A stretch of 64,000 bases of DNA from UBA6059 sp965227155 (lineage in GTDB: Bacteria; Bacteroidota; Bacteroidia; Cytophagales; Cyclobacteriaceae), in the NCBI GenBank assembly GCA_965227155.1, contig OZ245731.1, forward strand, positions 1,426,001 to 1,490,000. Reading direction: 5' to 3'. The position numbers and the translations under genes are program-made. The notes beneath the pieces are model-generated. The model did no database searches and had not been told where the DNA came from. It saw nothing but the letters and a program-made list of their open reading frames with translations. Shown in pieces: positions 1-7,808 of the stretch; within the stretch, counting starts at the first letter, position 1; each line of letters begins with the position of its first letter.

Positions 1-194
1 AGGATCGCTGGGATCATGTAGATCGCCATGCTTATTTGAAAATTCAGTGATTCTTTGGCATGTTCGGCTACCTCTTGTGATTCTTCCCTTTTGGAGAGAT
101 AAATCACCAGCGGCACAATAAAATTGCCGAAGGCAATACTATAGCCCACAAGCGTACCAATGTGGGCTATCAATATCCATTGCCGATCATTCAT
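1..194 (-). CDS. DUF4870 (Tic20-like) small membrane protein, partial
   Basis: The first 64 codons of a minus-strand gene lie here; the rest is beyond base 1. The visible part starts MNDRQWILIAHIG, followed by a hydrophobic stretch, a short charged region with KREES, and the phrase SLNFQISM. This order (short lead, helix, SLNFQ motif) is typical of DUF4870 proteins, small integral membrane proteins of unknown biochemical role. The ATG (192-194) overlaps the rocD stop (191-193) in an ATGA arrangement, so the two are probably translationally coupled, with rocD upstream. The family call rests on a fragment. Confidence 0.7.
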   Translation of the reverse strand, partial: MNDRQWILIAHIGTLVGYSIAFGNFIVPLVIYLSKREESQEVAEHAKESLNFQISMAIYMIPAI

Positions 195-1480
195 GCAAGT
201 TCTGCTTTAGCTTCAAATGCTAAAATAGTATTTTCAATGATATCACAGCATTCATTAAGCTGATCCTCTGTCATTACCAAAGGTGGTGCAAAGCGGATAA
301 TGTTGCCATGTGTAGGCTTGGCAAGCAGACCATTTTCTTTAAGGGCAACACAAATATCCCATGCCGTAGAGCTATCAGGATGATCATTGATCACAATGGC
401 ATTAAGCAGGCCTTTGCCTCTAACCAGGGTAACCAAATCTGTGCGCTCAATGAATTTATTCATGCGCTCGCGGAAAAGCTTACCTAGATTTCTGGCATTT
501 TGAGTAAGCTTTTCGTCATCAATCACTTTCAGGGCTTCCAATGCTACGGCACAGGCCAGCGGGTTACCACCAAAAGTAGAACCGTGTGTACCAGGCGTGA
601 TTACATTCATAATATGATTGTCAGCCAGTACAGCAGAGACCGGATAAACCCCGCCGGACAAAGCTTTGCCCAATATTAAAATATCAGGTTTGGTGTAGGT
701 GTTCTGCCTTTCGCAATGGCCTGCGCAATTGCAATTGCCACATACGGCCAGGAAGCTACCTGTTCTACCTATGCCTGTTTGTATTTCATCTGCTATAAAT
801 AATGCATTGTGCTGCTTGCACAGTGCGCCTATATTTTTGATAAAGTCTTCGTTAGGTACATTCACACCTGCCTCACCCTGGATTGGCTCTACCAATACGC
901 CTACAACATTGGGTCTTTGCAGGGCAATGCTCAACTCATCTATATCATTGTATGGAATTTTTACAAACCCATGCGTAAAAGGGCCAAAGTTCTTTCTGGC
1001 TGTAGGGTCACTGCTAAATGAAATGATAGTAGTGGTTCTGCCATGAAAATTTTGATCAAAAACGATGATCTCACCCTGATTTTCCGGTATACCCTTCTTT
1101 TCGTACCCCCATTTTCTTGCAATTTTAAGGGCTGTTTCTACACCTTCAGCACCGGTGTTCATCGGCAATACCTTGTCGAAACCAAAGTACTCTGTGATGT
1201 ATTGTTCGTAAGCACCCAACTCACTATTATAAAAAGCCCTTGAAGTAAGCGTCAAAGTATCCGCCTGCTCTTTGAGTGCACCTACAATTCTCGGATGGCA
1301 ATGCCCCTGGTTAACGGCCGAGTAAGCAGATAAGAAGTCAAAATATTTTTTTCCCTCCATATCCCATACGTAGACACCTTCGCCCTTAGCAAGCACAACC
1401 GGGAGCGGATGGTAGTTATGGGCACCATACCTGTTTTCCAATTGCATTGCCTGCTCGCTAGTTTTTACATTATCCATCAT
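191..1480 (-). CDS. rocD: Ornithine--oxo-acid aminotransferase
   Basis: This cytoplasmic PLP enzyme moves the delta-amino group of ornithine to 2-oxoglutarate, giving glutamate semialdehyde for proline/glutamate metabolism. At 429 aa it is slightly longer than a usual RocD. It has NTGAEGVETALK near residue 108, the PLP-contacting DEIQTG at 231, the Schiff-base lysine K272 in ILGKALSGG, and HGSTFGGNPL. An extra Cys-rich segment at residues 247-256 (C247, C250, C252, H255, C256) precedes the lysine; I believe related Cytophagales proteins also have it. Two ATG codons begin the ORF; the first was kept. A minus-strand -7-like element TAGCTTTG is at 1511-1518, with a poor -33. Confidence 0.93.
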   Translation of the reverse strand: MMDNVKTSEQAMQLENRYGAHNYHPLPVVLAKGEGVYVWDMEGKKYFDFLSAYSAVNQGHCHPRIVGALKEQADTLTLTSRAFYNSELGAYEQYITEYFGFDKVLPMNTGAEGVETALKIARKWGYEKKGIPENQGEIIVFDQNFHGRTTTIISFSSDPTARKNFGPFTHGFVKIPYNDIDELSIALQRPNVVGVLVEPIQGEAGVNVPNEDFIKNIGALCKQHNALFIADEIQTGIGRTGSFLAVCGNCNCAGHCERQNTYTKPDILILGKALSGGVYPVSAVLADNHIMNVITPGTHGSTFGGNPLACAVALEALKVIDDEKLTQNARNLGKLFRERMNKFIERTDLVTLVRGKGLLNAIVINDHPDSSTAWDICVALKENGLLAKPTHGNIIRFAPPLVMTEDQLNECCDIIENTILAFEAKAELA

Positions 1481-1605
1481 AATTGAGAATATTTTAAAAT
1501 TTTAAAGCGCCAAAGCTACTGAATGCCCTAGAATTTACCACCAATTACAGTATTGATTTGAAACCTTTTGAGTCCTTAACAGTTGCTTTGGAAATCGAGT
1601 TCTTC

Positions 1606-1770
1606 ATGAGACCTCAAAAGAAAGTGCGTAATCCCTACCTGAACGAAGAAGACTATTATTTCAATGATCAAGGACTAATGGTTTTCACAGAAAAATACCA
1701 CCTCAAGCGAGGCTATTGCTGTAAATCCGGGTGTAAGCATTGCCCGTATGGGTTTCGGAAGAAAATATAA
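1606..1770 (+). CDS. DUF5522 small cysteine-rich protein
   Basis: A 54-residue protein starting MRPQKKVRNP. Its core ends in GYCCKSGCKHCPYGF, the compact cysteine motif of the DUF5522 family. I chose the ATG at 1606 because the family normally begins just before the basic/NPYLNE segment; the reading frame is open 16 codons further upstream to 1558 but that part resembles no family extension. The closely spaced cysteines suggest metal binding (inference). No function is known to me. It is divergent from rocD and lies just upstream of the ribosomal protein cluster. Confidence 0.75.
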   Translation: MRPQKKVRNPYLNEEDYYFNDQGLMVFTEKYHLKRGYCCKSGCKHCPYGFRKKI

Positions 1771-1790
1771 TACTATAAATACAGCGGACT

Positions 1791-1821
1791 TTTGTTATTA
1801 TCATCTGTTTTGCGATATTTG
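1791..1821 (+). promoter_or_regulatory. Bacteroidetes-type promoter for rpmB-rpmG
   Basis: TTTG at 1791-1794, then exactly 19 bases, then GATATTTG at 1814-1821. This matches the sigma-ABfr consensus TTTG-N19-TAnnTTTG with one mismatch in the -7 box. It lies 29 bases upstream of the rpmB ATG. Confidence 0.6.
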
Positions 1822-1850
1822 CAGTCCGTTTTGAAAAAAGCATAAAAATC

Positions 1851-2090
1851 ATGTCAAAGGTTTGTCAAATAACCGGTAAAAGACCTCAGGTAGGAAATAA
1901 CGTATCGCACTCTAACAACAAGACTAAGCGTAAGTTCTATCCTAATCTTCATAAGAAGAAGTTTTACTTGCCCGAGGAAGATAAGTGGATCACCCTAAAA
2001 GTATCCTCAAAAGCATTACGTACCATCAATAAGAATGGTATCAAATCAGTGCTGAAAAAAGCTGCTGAAAACGGAAACGTATTGGTGTAA
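1851..2090 (+). CDS. rpmB: 50S ribosomal protein L28
   Basis: A 79-residue large-subunit protein. The start MSKVCQITGKRP and the VSHSNNKTKRKFYPNL segment are diagnostic of bacterial L28. Only one cysteine (C5) remains, so it cannot form the four-cysteine zinc site and is the zinc-independent (C-minus) form. It is first in the rpmB-rpmG-DUF4295 cluster, with 17 bases to rpmG and a promoter just upstream. Confidence 0.97.
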   Translation: MSKVCQITGKRPQVGNNVSHSNNKTKRKFYPNLHKKKFYLPEEDKWITLKVSSKALRTINKNGIKSVLKKAAENGNVLV

Positions 2091-2107
2091 GGTAATTTTG
2101 AATCAAG

Positions 2108-2290
2108 ATGGCAAAAAAAGGAAATAGGGTTCAGGTAATTTTAGAATGTACAGAGCACAAAAACTCTGGACAGGCGGGTACTTCCCGTTATATTACCACC
2201 AAGAACAGAAAAAATACTCCTGAGAGGATTGAGTTAAAGAAATATAACCCTATCTTAAAGAAATATACTGTTCACAAAGAAATTAAGTAA
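2108..2290 (+). CDS. rpmG: 50S ribosomal protein L33
   Basis: A 60-residue large-subunit protein starting MAKKGNRVQVILECTEHK and containing YITTKNRKNTPERIELKKYNP, the standard L33 signature. It has a single cysteine (C14), so like the neighbouring L28 it is a zinc-free version. The DUF4295 gene follows after two bases, implying one transcript. Confidence 0.97.
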   Translation: MAKKGNRVQVILECTEHKNSGQAGTSRYITTKNRKNTPERIELKKYNPILKKYTVHKEIK

Positions 2291-2292
2291 CG

Positions 2293-2445
2293 ATGGCTAA
2301 GAAAGTAGTTGCAACACTAAAGAAAGAAGGTGGCGTAAAATACGCTAAAGTGATCAAGGCAGTAAAGTCTGATAAAACTGGATCATATACCTTCCGTGAA
2401 GAAATGGTAACCGAGGATCGTGTAAAAGAGATCCTTTCTAAGTAA
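2293..2445 (+). CDS. DUF4295 ribosome-associated small protein
   Basis: A 50-codon gene starting MAKKVVATLKKEGG and ending VKEILSK, very basic. DUF4295 proteins are almost confined to Bacteroidota and are regularly encoded directly after L33, which fits a ribosome-associated role (family knowledge plus inference). The ATG is two bases after the rpmG stop. A hairpin with a T run (2475-2503) follows and closes the cluster. Confidence 0.92.
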   Translation: MAKKVVATLKKEGGVKYAKVIKAVKSDKTGSYTFREEMVTEDRVKEILSK

Positions 2446-2474
2446 TTTCCAAGGAATTTTCAACTTAGCATTAT

Positions 2475-2503
2475 AAAAGTCCCTTCTCATAGGGGCTTTT
2501 TTT
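2475..2503 (+). terminator. Rho-independent terminator after L28-L33-DUF4295
   Basis: Stem AGTCCC (2478-2483) pairs with GGGGCT (2492-2497, one G-T pair) around an 8-base loop; the A run before it can extend pairing into the T run 2497-2503. It separates the ribosomal cluster from ftsY. Confidence 0.8.
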
Positions 2504-2529
2504 GTTATATTCCTGCTCAAAAACTGTTT

Positions 2530-3483
2530 ATGGCCTTATTTGGTATCTTCTCTAAGGAAAAGAAAGAATCTCTGGATAAAGGATTGGAAAAATCCAAAGA
2601 GAGTTTCTTCGGTAAGCTCTCCAAAGCAGTAGTTGGCAAATCCAAAGTAGATGAGGAAGTGCTGGATGAGCTGGAAGAAGTGCTGATTTCTTCGGATGTA
2701 GGCGTGGATACCACGGTCAAAATAATTGATCGCATAGAAGAGCGGGTCGCCAAAGACAAATACCTCAACACGCAGGAACTGAATGCCATCCTCAAGGAGG
2801 AAATCGCCGGTCTACTCGCAGAAAATAATACCAAAGACCTTACAGACTTTACCTTACCAGATACGCATAAACCGCATGTCATTCTGGTAGTGGGTGTAAA
2901 TGGTGTCGGCAAAACCACCACCATCGGTAAGCTTGCTGCCCAGTACAAAAAGAAAGGCAAAAAAGTGATCCTCGGTGCAGCAGATACTTTCAGGGCTGCA
3001 GCAGTAGATCAGCTTATATTATGGGGGGAGCGCACAGGCGTGCCTGTGGTTTCACACGGCATGAACACCGATCCGGCCTCTGTTGCATTCGATACAGTGA
3101 AGAAAGGTGTAGATGAAGATGCCGACGTAGTGATTATTGACACAGCAGGTCGCCTCCACACCAAGGTTAACCTGATGAATGAGCTTTCCAAGATCAAAAG
3201 GGTGGTCCAAAAATTTATACCCGAAGCACCCCATGAAGTGATGTTGGTATTGGACGGGTCTACCGGCCAAAATGCAATCATACAGGCACAGGAATTTACA
3301 AAAGCTACACAGGTTACTGCATTGGCCATTACCAAGCTGGATGGCACCGCTAAAGGTGGGGTTGTAATCGGTATTTCTGATCAATTCAAAATCCCGGTAA
3401 AATATATTGGTGTAGGTGAAAAGGTTGAAGACCTACAGGTTTTCAATAAAATGGAGTTTGTCGATTCTTTCTTCAATCGATAA
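2530..3483 (+). CDS. ftsY: Signal recognition particle receptor FtsY
   Basis: The SRP-receptor GTPase that docks SRP-ribosome complexes at the inner membrane for co-translational insertion. The 317 aa form an NG domain with no long acidic A domain, which is usual in this phylum. Visible motifs are G1 GVNGVGKTT at about 122-130, DTFRAAA at 152, DTAGRLHT at 204, TKLDGTAKGG near 268 and a C-terminal GVGEKVEDLQ. The gene begins 26 bases after the terminator of the ribosomal cluster and runs in the same direction, an order common in Bacteroidota. Confidence 0.97.
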   Translation: MALFGIFSKEKKESLDKGLEKSKESFFGKLSKAVVGKSKVDEEVLDELEEVLISSDVGVDTTVKIIDRIEERVAKDKYLNTQELNAILKEEIAGLLAENNTKDLTDFTLPDTHKPHVILVVGVNGVGKTTTIGKLAAQYKKKGKKVILGAADTFRAAAVDQLILWGERTGVPVVSHGMNTDPASVAFDTVKKGVDEDADVVIIDTAGRLHTKVNLMNELSKIKRVVQKFIPEAPHEVMLVLDGSTGQNAIIQAQEFTKATQVTALAITKLDGTAKGGVVIGISDQFKIPVKYIGVGEKVEDLQVFNKMEFVDSFFNR

Positions 3484-3658
3484 CACTTCTCGTAAACACC
3501 TAAGCGCATTCCCGCAAGTTTATCAATCTGACTTATAGAAAGCACTCACTGCTTTGAAGTTCTGCTCCCGCTCGTAAAGGCCTCTGCCTTTGTTTGCTTA
3601 TTTTTAGTTTTCTTTATCCGCTTGAAATAAGCTCGATCAGCAAAACTTTCAGACAGGC

Positions 3659-5023
3659 ATGCAGTTTATAGAAACTTTCTTTATTGAGGGAGCCAACTTC
3701 GTTTGGGGCACCCCATTGTTAATCACATTACTTGGTGGTGGCATATTTTTTACGGTCTATTCCCGCTTTTTGCCCTTTAAATATTTCAGGCATGCCATCA
3801 ATATTCTGAGGGGAAAATATGACGAGAAAGACAGTCAGGGAGAGATAAGCCATTTTGAAGCCCTGAGTGGACATTTGGCAGCTACCATTGGCATGGGCAA
3901 TATCAGTGGGGTGGCAGTGGCCATTGCCACCGGCGGACCAGGTGCTATATTCTGGATGTGGGTAAGTGCATTCTTTGGCATAGGCACCAAGTTCTTTACC
4001 TGCTCCCTGGCGGTAATGTATCGCGGTAAAGACAGCAATGGCGACCTGCAGGGTGGGCCCATGTATGTGATCCGCGAAGGGCTGGGTAAAAAATACATGC
4101 CCCTGGCCATCATGTTTGCCATATTTGGCTTCTTTGGAATGACACCCATATTTCAGGCCAACCAGATCGTGCAGGTCTTCAACGATGTAGTGCTGGTGCC
4201 CAATGGCTGGATCGGAGAAAATACCATGACCGGCGACCTGATTCAGGGCGTAGTAATTACCATTCTGGTTTCGCTGGTCATATTTGGCGGCATCAAAAGG
4301 ATTGGCGCTGTGGCAGGGAAATTAGTACCGCTGATGGTGGTCGTTTATGTGGGCTGTGTGCTCTACATTATGCTGATCAACTACGACCAGATCCTGCCTT
4401 GCTTCGCATTGATCATCAAGGATGCCTTTACCGCAGAGGCGGTACTGGGCGGTGCTGTAGGTGCAGTGATCCTTGCTGGTGCCCGCAGGGCAGCTTTTTC
4501 CAATGAAGCCGGCATAGGTACAGCACCCATGATGCATGGAGCTGCCAAAACCAACGAGCCCATCCGCGAGGGGCTTGTGGCCATGCTGGGGCCCTTCATA
4601 GATACGATTATTGTATGTACAATGACCGGTCTCTGCATATTGATAACCGGTGTTTGGCAATCGACAGAGAGCAATGGCATTACGCTAACAGCCCAGGCTT
4701 TTGAGGCTGCAATGCCCGGCGTAGGGCCTTACATCCTGGTGCTTTGTGTGATCATCTTTGCCTTTACCACACTTTTTGGCCTGGCCTATTACGGTCAAAA
4801 ATGCCTGGCCTTCCTGATCGGTGCCAAATACAGTGGCTTGTTCAATTATTGGTATGTGAGCCTGATCATCATCGGGTCAATTTCCAGCCTTGCCGTAGTG
4901 GTGAGCTTTATAGATATGATGTACGGGCTGATGGCCTTCCCTACCGTGATTTCGGCTGTTTTGCTTGCGCCAAAGGTGGTGGAAGAAAGCAAAAAATATT
5001 TTGCCCGGTTTAATGCGGGTTAA
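3659..5023 (+). CDS. Sodium:alanine/glycine symporter (AGCS family)
   Basis: An inner-membrane importer of 454 aa with about 10-11 hydrophobic helices. Family signatures are ATIGMGNISGVA near residue 76, GTKFFTCSLAVMYRG, GGPMYVIREGLGKK and the central GARRAAFSNEAGIGTAPMMH, which places it in the amino acid carrier protein group. Na+-driven uptake of alanine or glycine is the usual activity; the exact substrate cannot be read from sequence. The 175 bases before it (3484-3658) contain no gene or riboswitch that I could recognise. Confidence 0.93.
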   Translation: MQFIETFFIEGANFVWGTPLLITLLGGGIFFTVYSRFLPFKYFRHAINILRGKYDEKDSQGEISHFEALSGHLAATIGMGNISGVAVAIATGGPGAIFWMWVSAFFGIGTKFFTCSLAVMYRGKDSNGDLQGGPMYVIREGLGKKYMPLAIMFAIFGFFGMTPIFQANQIVQVFNDVVLVPNGWIGENTMTGDLIQGVVITILVSLVIFGGIKRIGAVAGKLVPLMVVVYVGCVLYIMLINYDQILPCFALIIKDAFTAEAVLGGAVGAVILAGARRAAFSNEAGIGTAPMMHGAAKTNEPIREGLVAMLGPFIDTIIVCTMTGLCILITGVWQSTESNGITLTAQAFEAAMPGVGPYILVLCVIIFAFTTLFGLAYYGQKCLAFLIGAKYSGLFNYWYVSLIIIGSISSLAVVVSFIDMMYGLMAFPTVISAVLLAPKVVEESKKYFARFNAG

Positions 5024-5064
5024 TGGTTTAACTGGTTTAAAGACATAAATCATTATCTTTCAAT

Positions 5065-5484
5065 ATGAGTAGTGAAGATGTTCGTTGGCAACAACGATTT
5101 GCCAATTACAAAAAAGCATTAGAAAGGCTTTCTTCAGCAGTAAGTCTTGCCAATGAAAGAGAACTATCCGAGCTAGAAGAACAGGGCGTAATTAAAAGCT
5201 TTGAATATACGCATGAACTAGCATGGAATGTCATGAAGGATTATCTGGAATATCAAGGGAGTGTCAACTTAAGAGGATCTAGAGATGCGATACGCGAGGC
5301 CTTCAAATTTAACCTCGTTGAAAAAGGTGAATTGTGGATGAGTACTCTGAAAAGCAGGCAGGAAACAGTTCATACCTATAATGAGCCTATGGCTAAGAGT
5401 GTTCTGGAACTTATTAAAGACCAATACCTTCCTATTTTTGTTGACTTTCATGATAAAATGGAAACTATTAAATCGGGAGAATAG
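5065..5484 (+). CDS. HEPN-domain toxin-like partner (HI0074 family)
   Basis: A 139-residue all-helical protein of the nucleotidyltransferase substrate-binding family (HI0074, PF08780-type), with the phrase FEYTHELAWNVMKDYLEYQG. It contains R98-X4-H103-X-Y105 (RQETVHTY), the HEPN RNase signature in which the MNT partner AMPylates the tyrosine in HepT/MntA systems. It is followed after 8 bases by the MNT gene, forming the classic two-gene module. Toxin (RNase) activity is inferred from HepT; HI0074-type members are less studied. Start ATG at 5065 is the first in frame, close to a TATCTTTC -7-like element (5054-5061). Confidence 0.85.
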   Translation: MSSEDVRWQQRFANYKKALERLSSAVSLANERELSELEEQGVIKSFEYTHELAWNVMKDYLEYQGSVNLRGSRDAIREAFKFNLVEKGELWMSTLKSRQETVHTYNEPMAKSVLELIKDQYLPIFVDFHDKMETIKSGE

Positions 5485-5492
5485 GGAAAAAT

Positions 5493-5801
5493 ATGGAATT
5501 AACTGATTCATATGGGCTAAAAGAAAAGGATTGGGATTCCATTTTGTCGACCATCAATTCGTCCGAAAAGGTAGAGCAGATTATTCTATATGGTTCAAGG
5601 GCAATGGGCAATTACAAACCTAATTCTGACATTGATCTGGTAGTGGTTGGCCGGGAAATCTCCTTTTTAGAGTTGGCAAATATTGAAAATGCACTGGATG
5701 ACTTGTTGCTCCCATACAAAATTGACCTCAGCCTTTACCACACCATTGACAATCCTGATTTAATTGCGCATATTAATCGTGTAGGCATTGAATTGTTATA
5801 A
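5493..5801 (+). CDS. MNT nucleotidyltransferase antitoxin (MntA/HI0073 family)
   Basis: A 102-residue minimal nucleotidyltransferase. GSRAMGNYKPNSDID at 34-48 is the GS-X10-DxD active site (G34, S35, D46, D48); a third acidic residue is likely D78 in the segment YKIDLSLYHTI. In paired systems such enzymes transfer AMP to the HEPN partner and silence it. It is preceded by the HEPN gene with an 8-base gap. Both catalytic aspartates are intact, so the antitoxin is probably functional. Confidence 0.88.
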   Translation: MELTDSYGLKEKDWDSILSTINSSEKVEQIILYGSRAMGNYKPNSDIDLVVVGREISFLELANIENALDDLLLPYKIDLSLYHTIDNPDLIAHINRVGIELL

Positions 5802-5837
5802 AAAGTCGCAAATTGAATACGCATTCTATCTTTTTCA

Positions 5838-6302
5838 TTGGTTTTTATTAGCCTGCTTTCGGTGGGTGGGTGCAACTACCCGGAGGTGCCATTTATCCCA
5901 ACCATACCCGATAATGCCGATGGAAAGCCACATAGCTATGTGGAATTTTATGGCAGGATGGATACCCGGAGTACCAGCTGGCACCAGGCCACCGATTCCA
6001 CAGCCAGGATATTTCAATTCAACAAGAATGATTATCCCAATGCCTGCTCCATCATCTTTGAGGCCAACTTCAGGACCCTTGAGCCTAACAAATTTGTGGA
6101 AGTAAGGCTTTTCAATCTTAGTCAACTGGAGGTAGTACCCTCTACGCATTTCATTCACCAAAACCTGGAGCTTATTGCCTACCAGTCGGAAAATATCCTG
6201 CCCTACCTGCCCGATGGCCCCGTTGATTTAGCTATCCAACTCAGAAGTGTGCATGGCCAGCCCGTAGCTACCGGTTGGCGGTCTTATCTGCGTATTAATT
6301 GA
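5838..6302 (+). CDS. Orphan lipoprotein with a damaged or unusual start
   Basis: An open frame encoding a protein of about 154 aa that I do not recognise. It has an n-terminal hydrophobic segment ending in a lipobox (SVGGC), then a polar mature part with EFYGRMDTRST, NEFV-like strands and a C-terminal RSYLRIN. No in-frame ATG precedes the lipobox: TTG at 5838 gives a signal peptide with no positive charge, while reading on from ATA at 5817 gives a good n-region (IRILSFSLVF) before an in-frame TGA at 5814. Either a rare ATA/ATT start is used or an ATG has been lost. It is downstream of the HEPN/MNT pair by about 36 bases. Confidence 0.5.
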   Translation: MVFISLLSVGGCNYPEVPFIPTIPDNADGKPHSYVEFYGRMDTRSTSWHQATDSTARIFQFNKNDYPNACSIIFEANFRTLEPNKFVEVRLFNLSQLEVVPSTHFIHQNLELIAYQSENILPYLPDGPVDLAIQLRSVHGQPVATGWRSYLRIN

Positions 6303-6332
6303 TTTTTAGGCAAGATGAAGGTAAGCAAGTGT

Positions 6333-7472
6333 CTATGAGTCTTCTTTATTACTAAATAGATTTATGTACTCTCTGAAAAAGTAGACTTTTCCTCTCTTAC
6401 CACCTGTTACCTCATGGAGGATATTTAAGTTCTCCAGCTCTTCCAAAAGCTTATAAACGGAAGGCATTGAAAGTTGAGATATTTCTTTAGCTTTTTGCGC
6501 ATAGATTATCGGGTGCTGATACAACTCTTTGACTACTGTATTAGCATTAGCAGACCGGCTTCCTAAGCTTTGAATACGAGACTCTACATCCTGTTGAAGT
6601 TTTAAAATCTTATCAAATGTTGAAATGCCATTTTTTGCCGTTTCAATTACTCCGACAAGAAAAAACTTAAACCATTGGTTAATATCATTTTTCTCCCTTA
6701 CCCGCATTAAGTTATCATAGTATAGGGTTCTATTTCTCTCAAAAAAATCGGATAGGTAAAGAATAGGCTTTTTGAGAATACCTTTTTCTACCAAATAAAG
6801 AGTTATCATTAACCTTCCCACTCTACCATTTCCATCCAGAAACGGGTGGATTGTCTCGAATTGATAATGGATCAAGGCTATTTTCAATAGTTCTGGAAAA
6901 TAGAATTCCTGACTATGTGCAAACATTTCAAGATCTCCCATGTATTCGTTGATTGAGGTGTGGATAGGTGGAATAAATGTAGCATCTGCTATGCTTGCCC
7001 CCCCGATCCAATTTTGACTGGTTCGAAATTCACCAGGCAATTTATGTTTGCCTCGCACTCCTGATAGGAGTATTTTGTGCGTTTGTTTTATTAATCGGGA
7101 AGAAAATGGGAGCTCTTCAAGTTTGGCTATTGCCGTATTTAGGGCAGAAATATAGTTCTGTACTTCTTCCCAATCATCTCTTTTCTCCTGTGAAACATCC
7201 TCCTTATCGAGTAAAGCTTCTTCGATATTCGTTTTAGTGCCTTCAATTTTACTTGATTGAGTTGCCTCTTTGAGCACATGCATGCTTATAAAAAGGTCGA
7301 TATTTGTTATGTACTCAGAGTACATATCTAATCTCCCCAGTTGCCTGTCGGCTTGACTTAGCAGGTTCAATATTTCCATGCTATCTATCAGCCATTCCCG
7401 GCATATCTTATCAGGCTGAAAACTCTTATAGGATCCGTGTTTGATATACTGACCTGAATTGTAGTTTTTCAT
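6333..7472 (-). CDS. Fic-domain AMPylator with N-terminal inhibitory motif and C-terminal winged helix
   Basis: A 379-residue Fic protein that would transfer AMP (or another nucleotide part) to hydroxyl side chains of target proteins. The catalytic motif HPFLDGNGRVGR is intact at 209-220 (H209, N215, R217, R220). The inhibitory helix motif S/T-x3-E-G is present upstream of the core (S73, E77, G78 in SSKIEGT), so this is the class with built-in inhibition. Residues from about 310 to 370 (AKEISQLSMPSVYKLLEELE) form a winged-helix DNA-binding domain. Its own promoter carries repeated CTTAAATAAG sites (7505-7580), suggesting autoregulation. The target is unknown. Confidence 0.93.
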   Translation of the reverse strand: MKNYNSGQYIKHGSYKSFQPDKICREWLIDSMEILNLLSQADRQLGRLDMYSEYITNIDLFISMHVLKEATQSSKIEGTKTNIEEALLDKEDVSQEKRDDWEEVQNYISALNTAIAKLEELPFSSRLIKQTHKILLSGVRGKHKLPGEFRTSQNWIGGASIADATFIPPIHTSINEYMGDLEMFAHSQEFYFPELLKIALIHYQFETIHPFLDGNGRVGRLMITLYLVEKGILKKPILYLSDFFERNRTLYYDNLMRVREKNDINQWFKFFLVGVIETAKNGISTFDKILKLQQDVESRIQSLGSRSANANTVVKELYQHPIIYAQKAKEISQLSMPSVYKLLEELENLNILHEVTGGKRGKVYFFREYINLFSNKEDS

Positions 7473-7494
7473 TTTACTATCAGATAAACTTAAA

Positions 7495-7526
7495 CAAACG
7501 TATACCTTATTTAAGAAAATATCAAA
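7495..7526 (-). promoter_or_regulatory. Bacteroidetes-type promoter of the fic gene
   Basis: Reading the minus strand, TTTG (7523-7526) is followed by 20 bases and a perfect TAnnTTTG box, TACGTTTG (7495-7502). The fic ATG is 23 bases beyond the -7 box. One operator-like repeat (7505-7515) lies wholly inside the spacer. Confidence 0.65.
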
Positions 7527-7580
7527 AAACTTAAATAAGGGGTTTGCTTAATTAAGATTATTTGAAATAACTTAAATAAG
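7505..7580. promoter_or_regulatory. Operator-like array of CTTAAATAAG repeats
   Basis: Four related sites: CCTTATTTAAG at 7505-7515, its exact inverse CTTAAATAAGG at 7530-7540, the palindrome CTTAATTAAG at 7547-7556 and CTTAAATAAG at 7571-7580. A weaker fifth copy, CTTAAACAAA, is at 7489-7498 near the expected transcription start. The first two flank the -33 box of the fic promoter and the first fills the spacer. The likely ligand is the winged helix of the Fic protein itself (inference). Confidence 0.6.
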
Positions 7581-7808
7581 AGGATAGCTTGATATAGGCT
7601 AAGTGGTTGAAGTGCTGTCCTTAAAGGGAAAGGAAGACTACATACGAAGCATAGGTAAATCTACCTATACCTAGCCGGCCACCCCCCTTTTGGGATTGAA
7701 ATGCATTTGAGCAAAAGAAGGGTAAAAAAGAAAAAATAATAGGATAACTACTATATTGAAACCTAATCCCCCCCATAGATTATTCATGGAATCGAATGTT
7801 GGTGGCAT
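7581..7808. other. Non-coding spacer between DUF2075 gene and fic control region
   Basis: No open frame worth calling. It contains an inverted repeat ATAGGTA-aatc-TACCTAT (7651-7668), runs of C (7681-7687 and 7769-7775) and an A-rich stretch. No T-rich tail follows the hairpin on either strand, so it is not called as a terminator. Confidence 0.5.

Noticed and set aside
3484..3658. Glycine-type riboswitch before the alanine/glycine symporter
   Set aside because: I could not find the conserved paired core; the region only has scattered short repeats.
5788..6105. Plus-strand open frame of 105 codons overlapping the MNT gene end
   Set aside because: It is in another frame of the lipoprotein gene and shows proline-rich low-complexity sequence without a signal or domain.
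7651..7668. Inverted repeat ATAGGTA-aatc-TACCTAT as terminator
   Set aside because: No T run follows on either strand, and the adjacent stop is 141 bases away.
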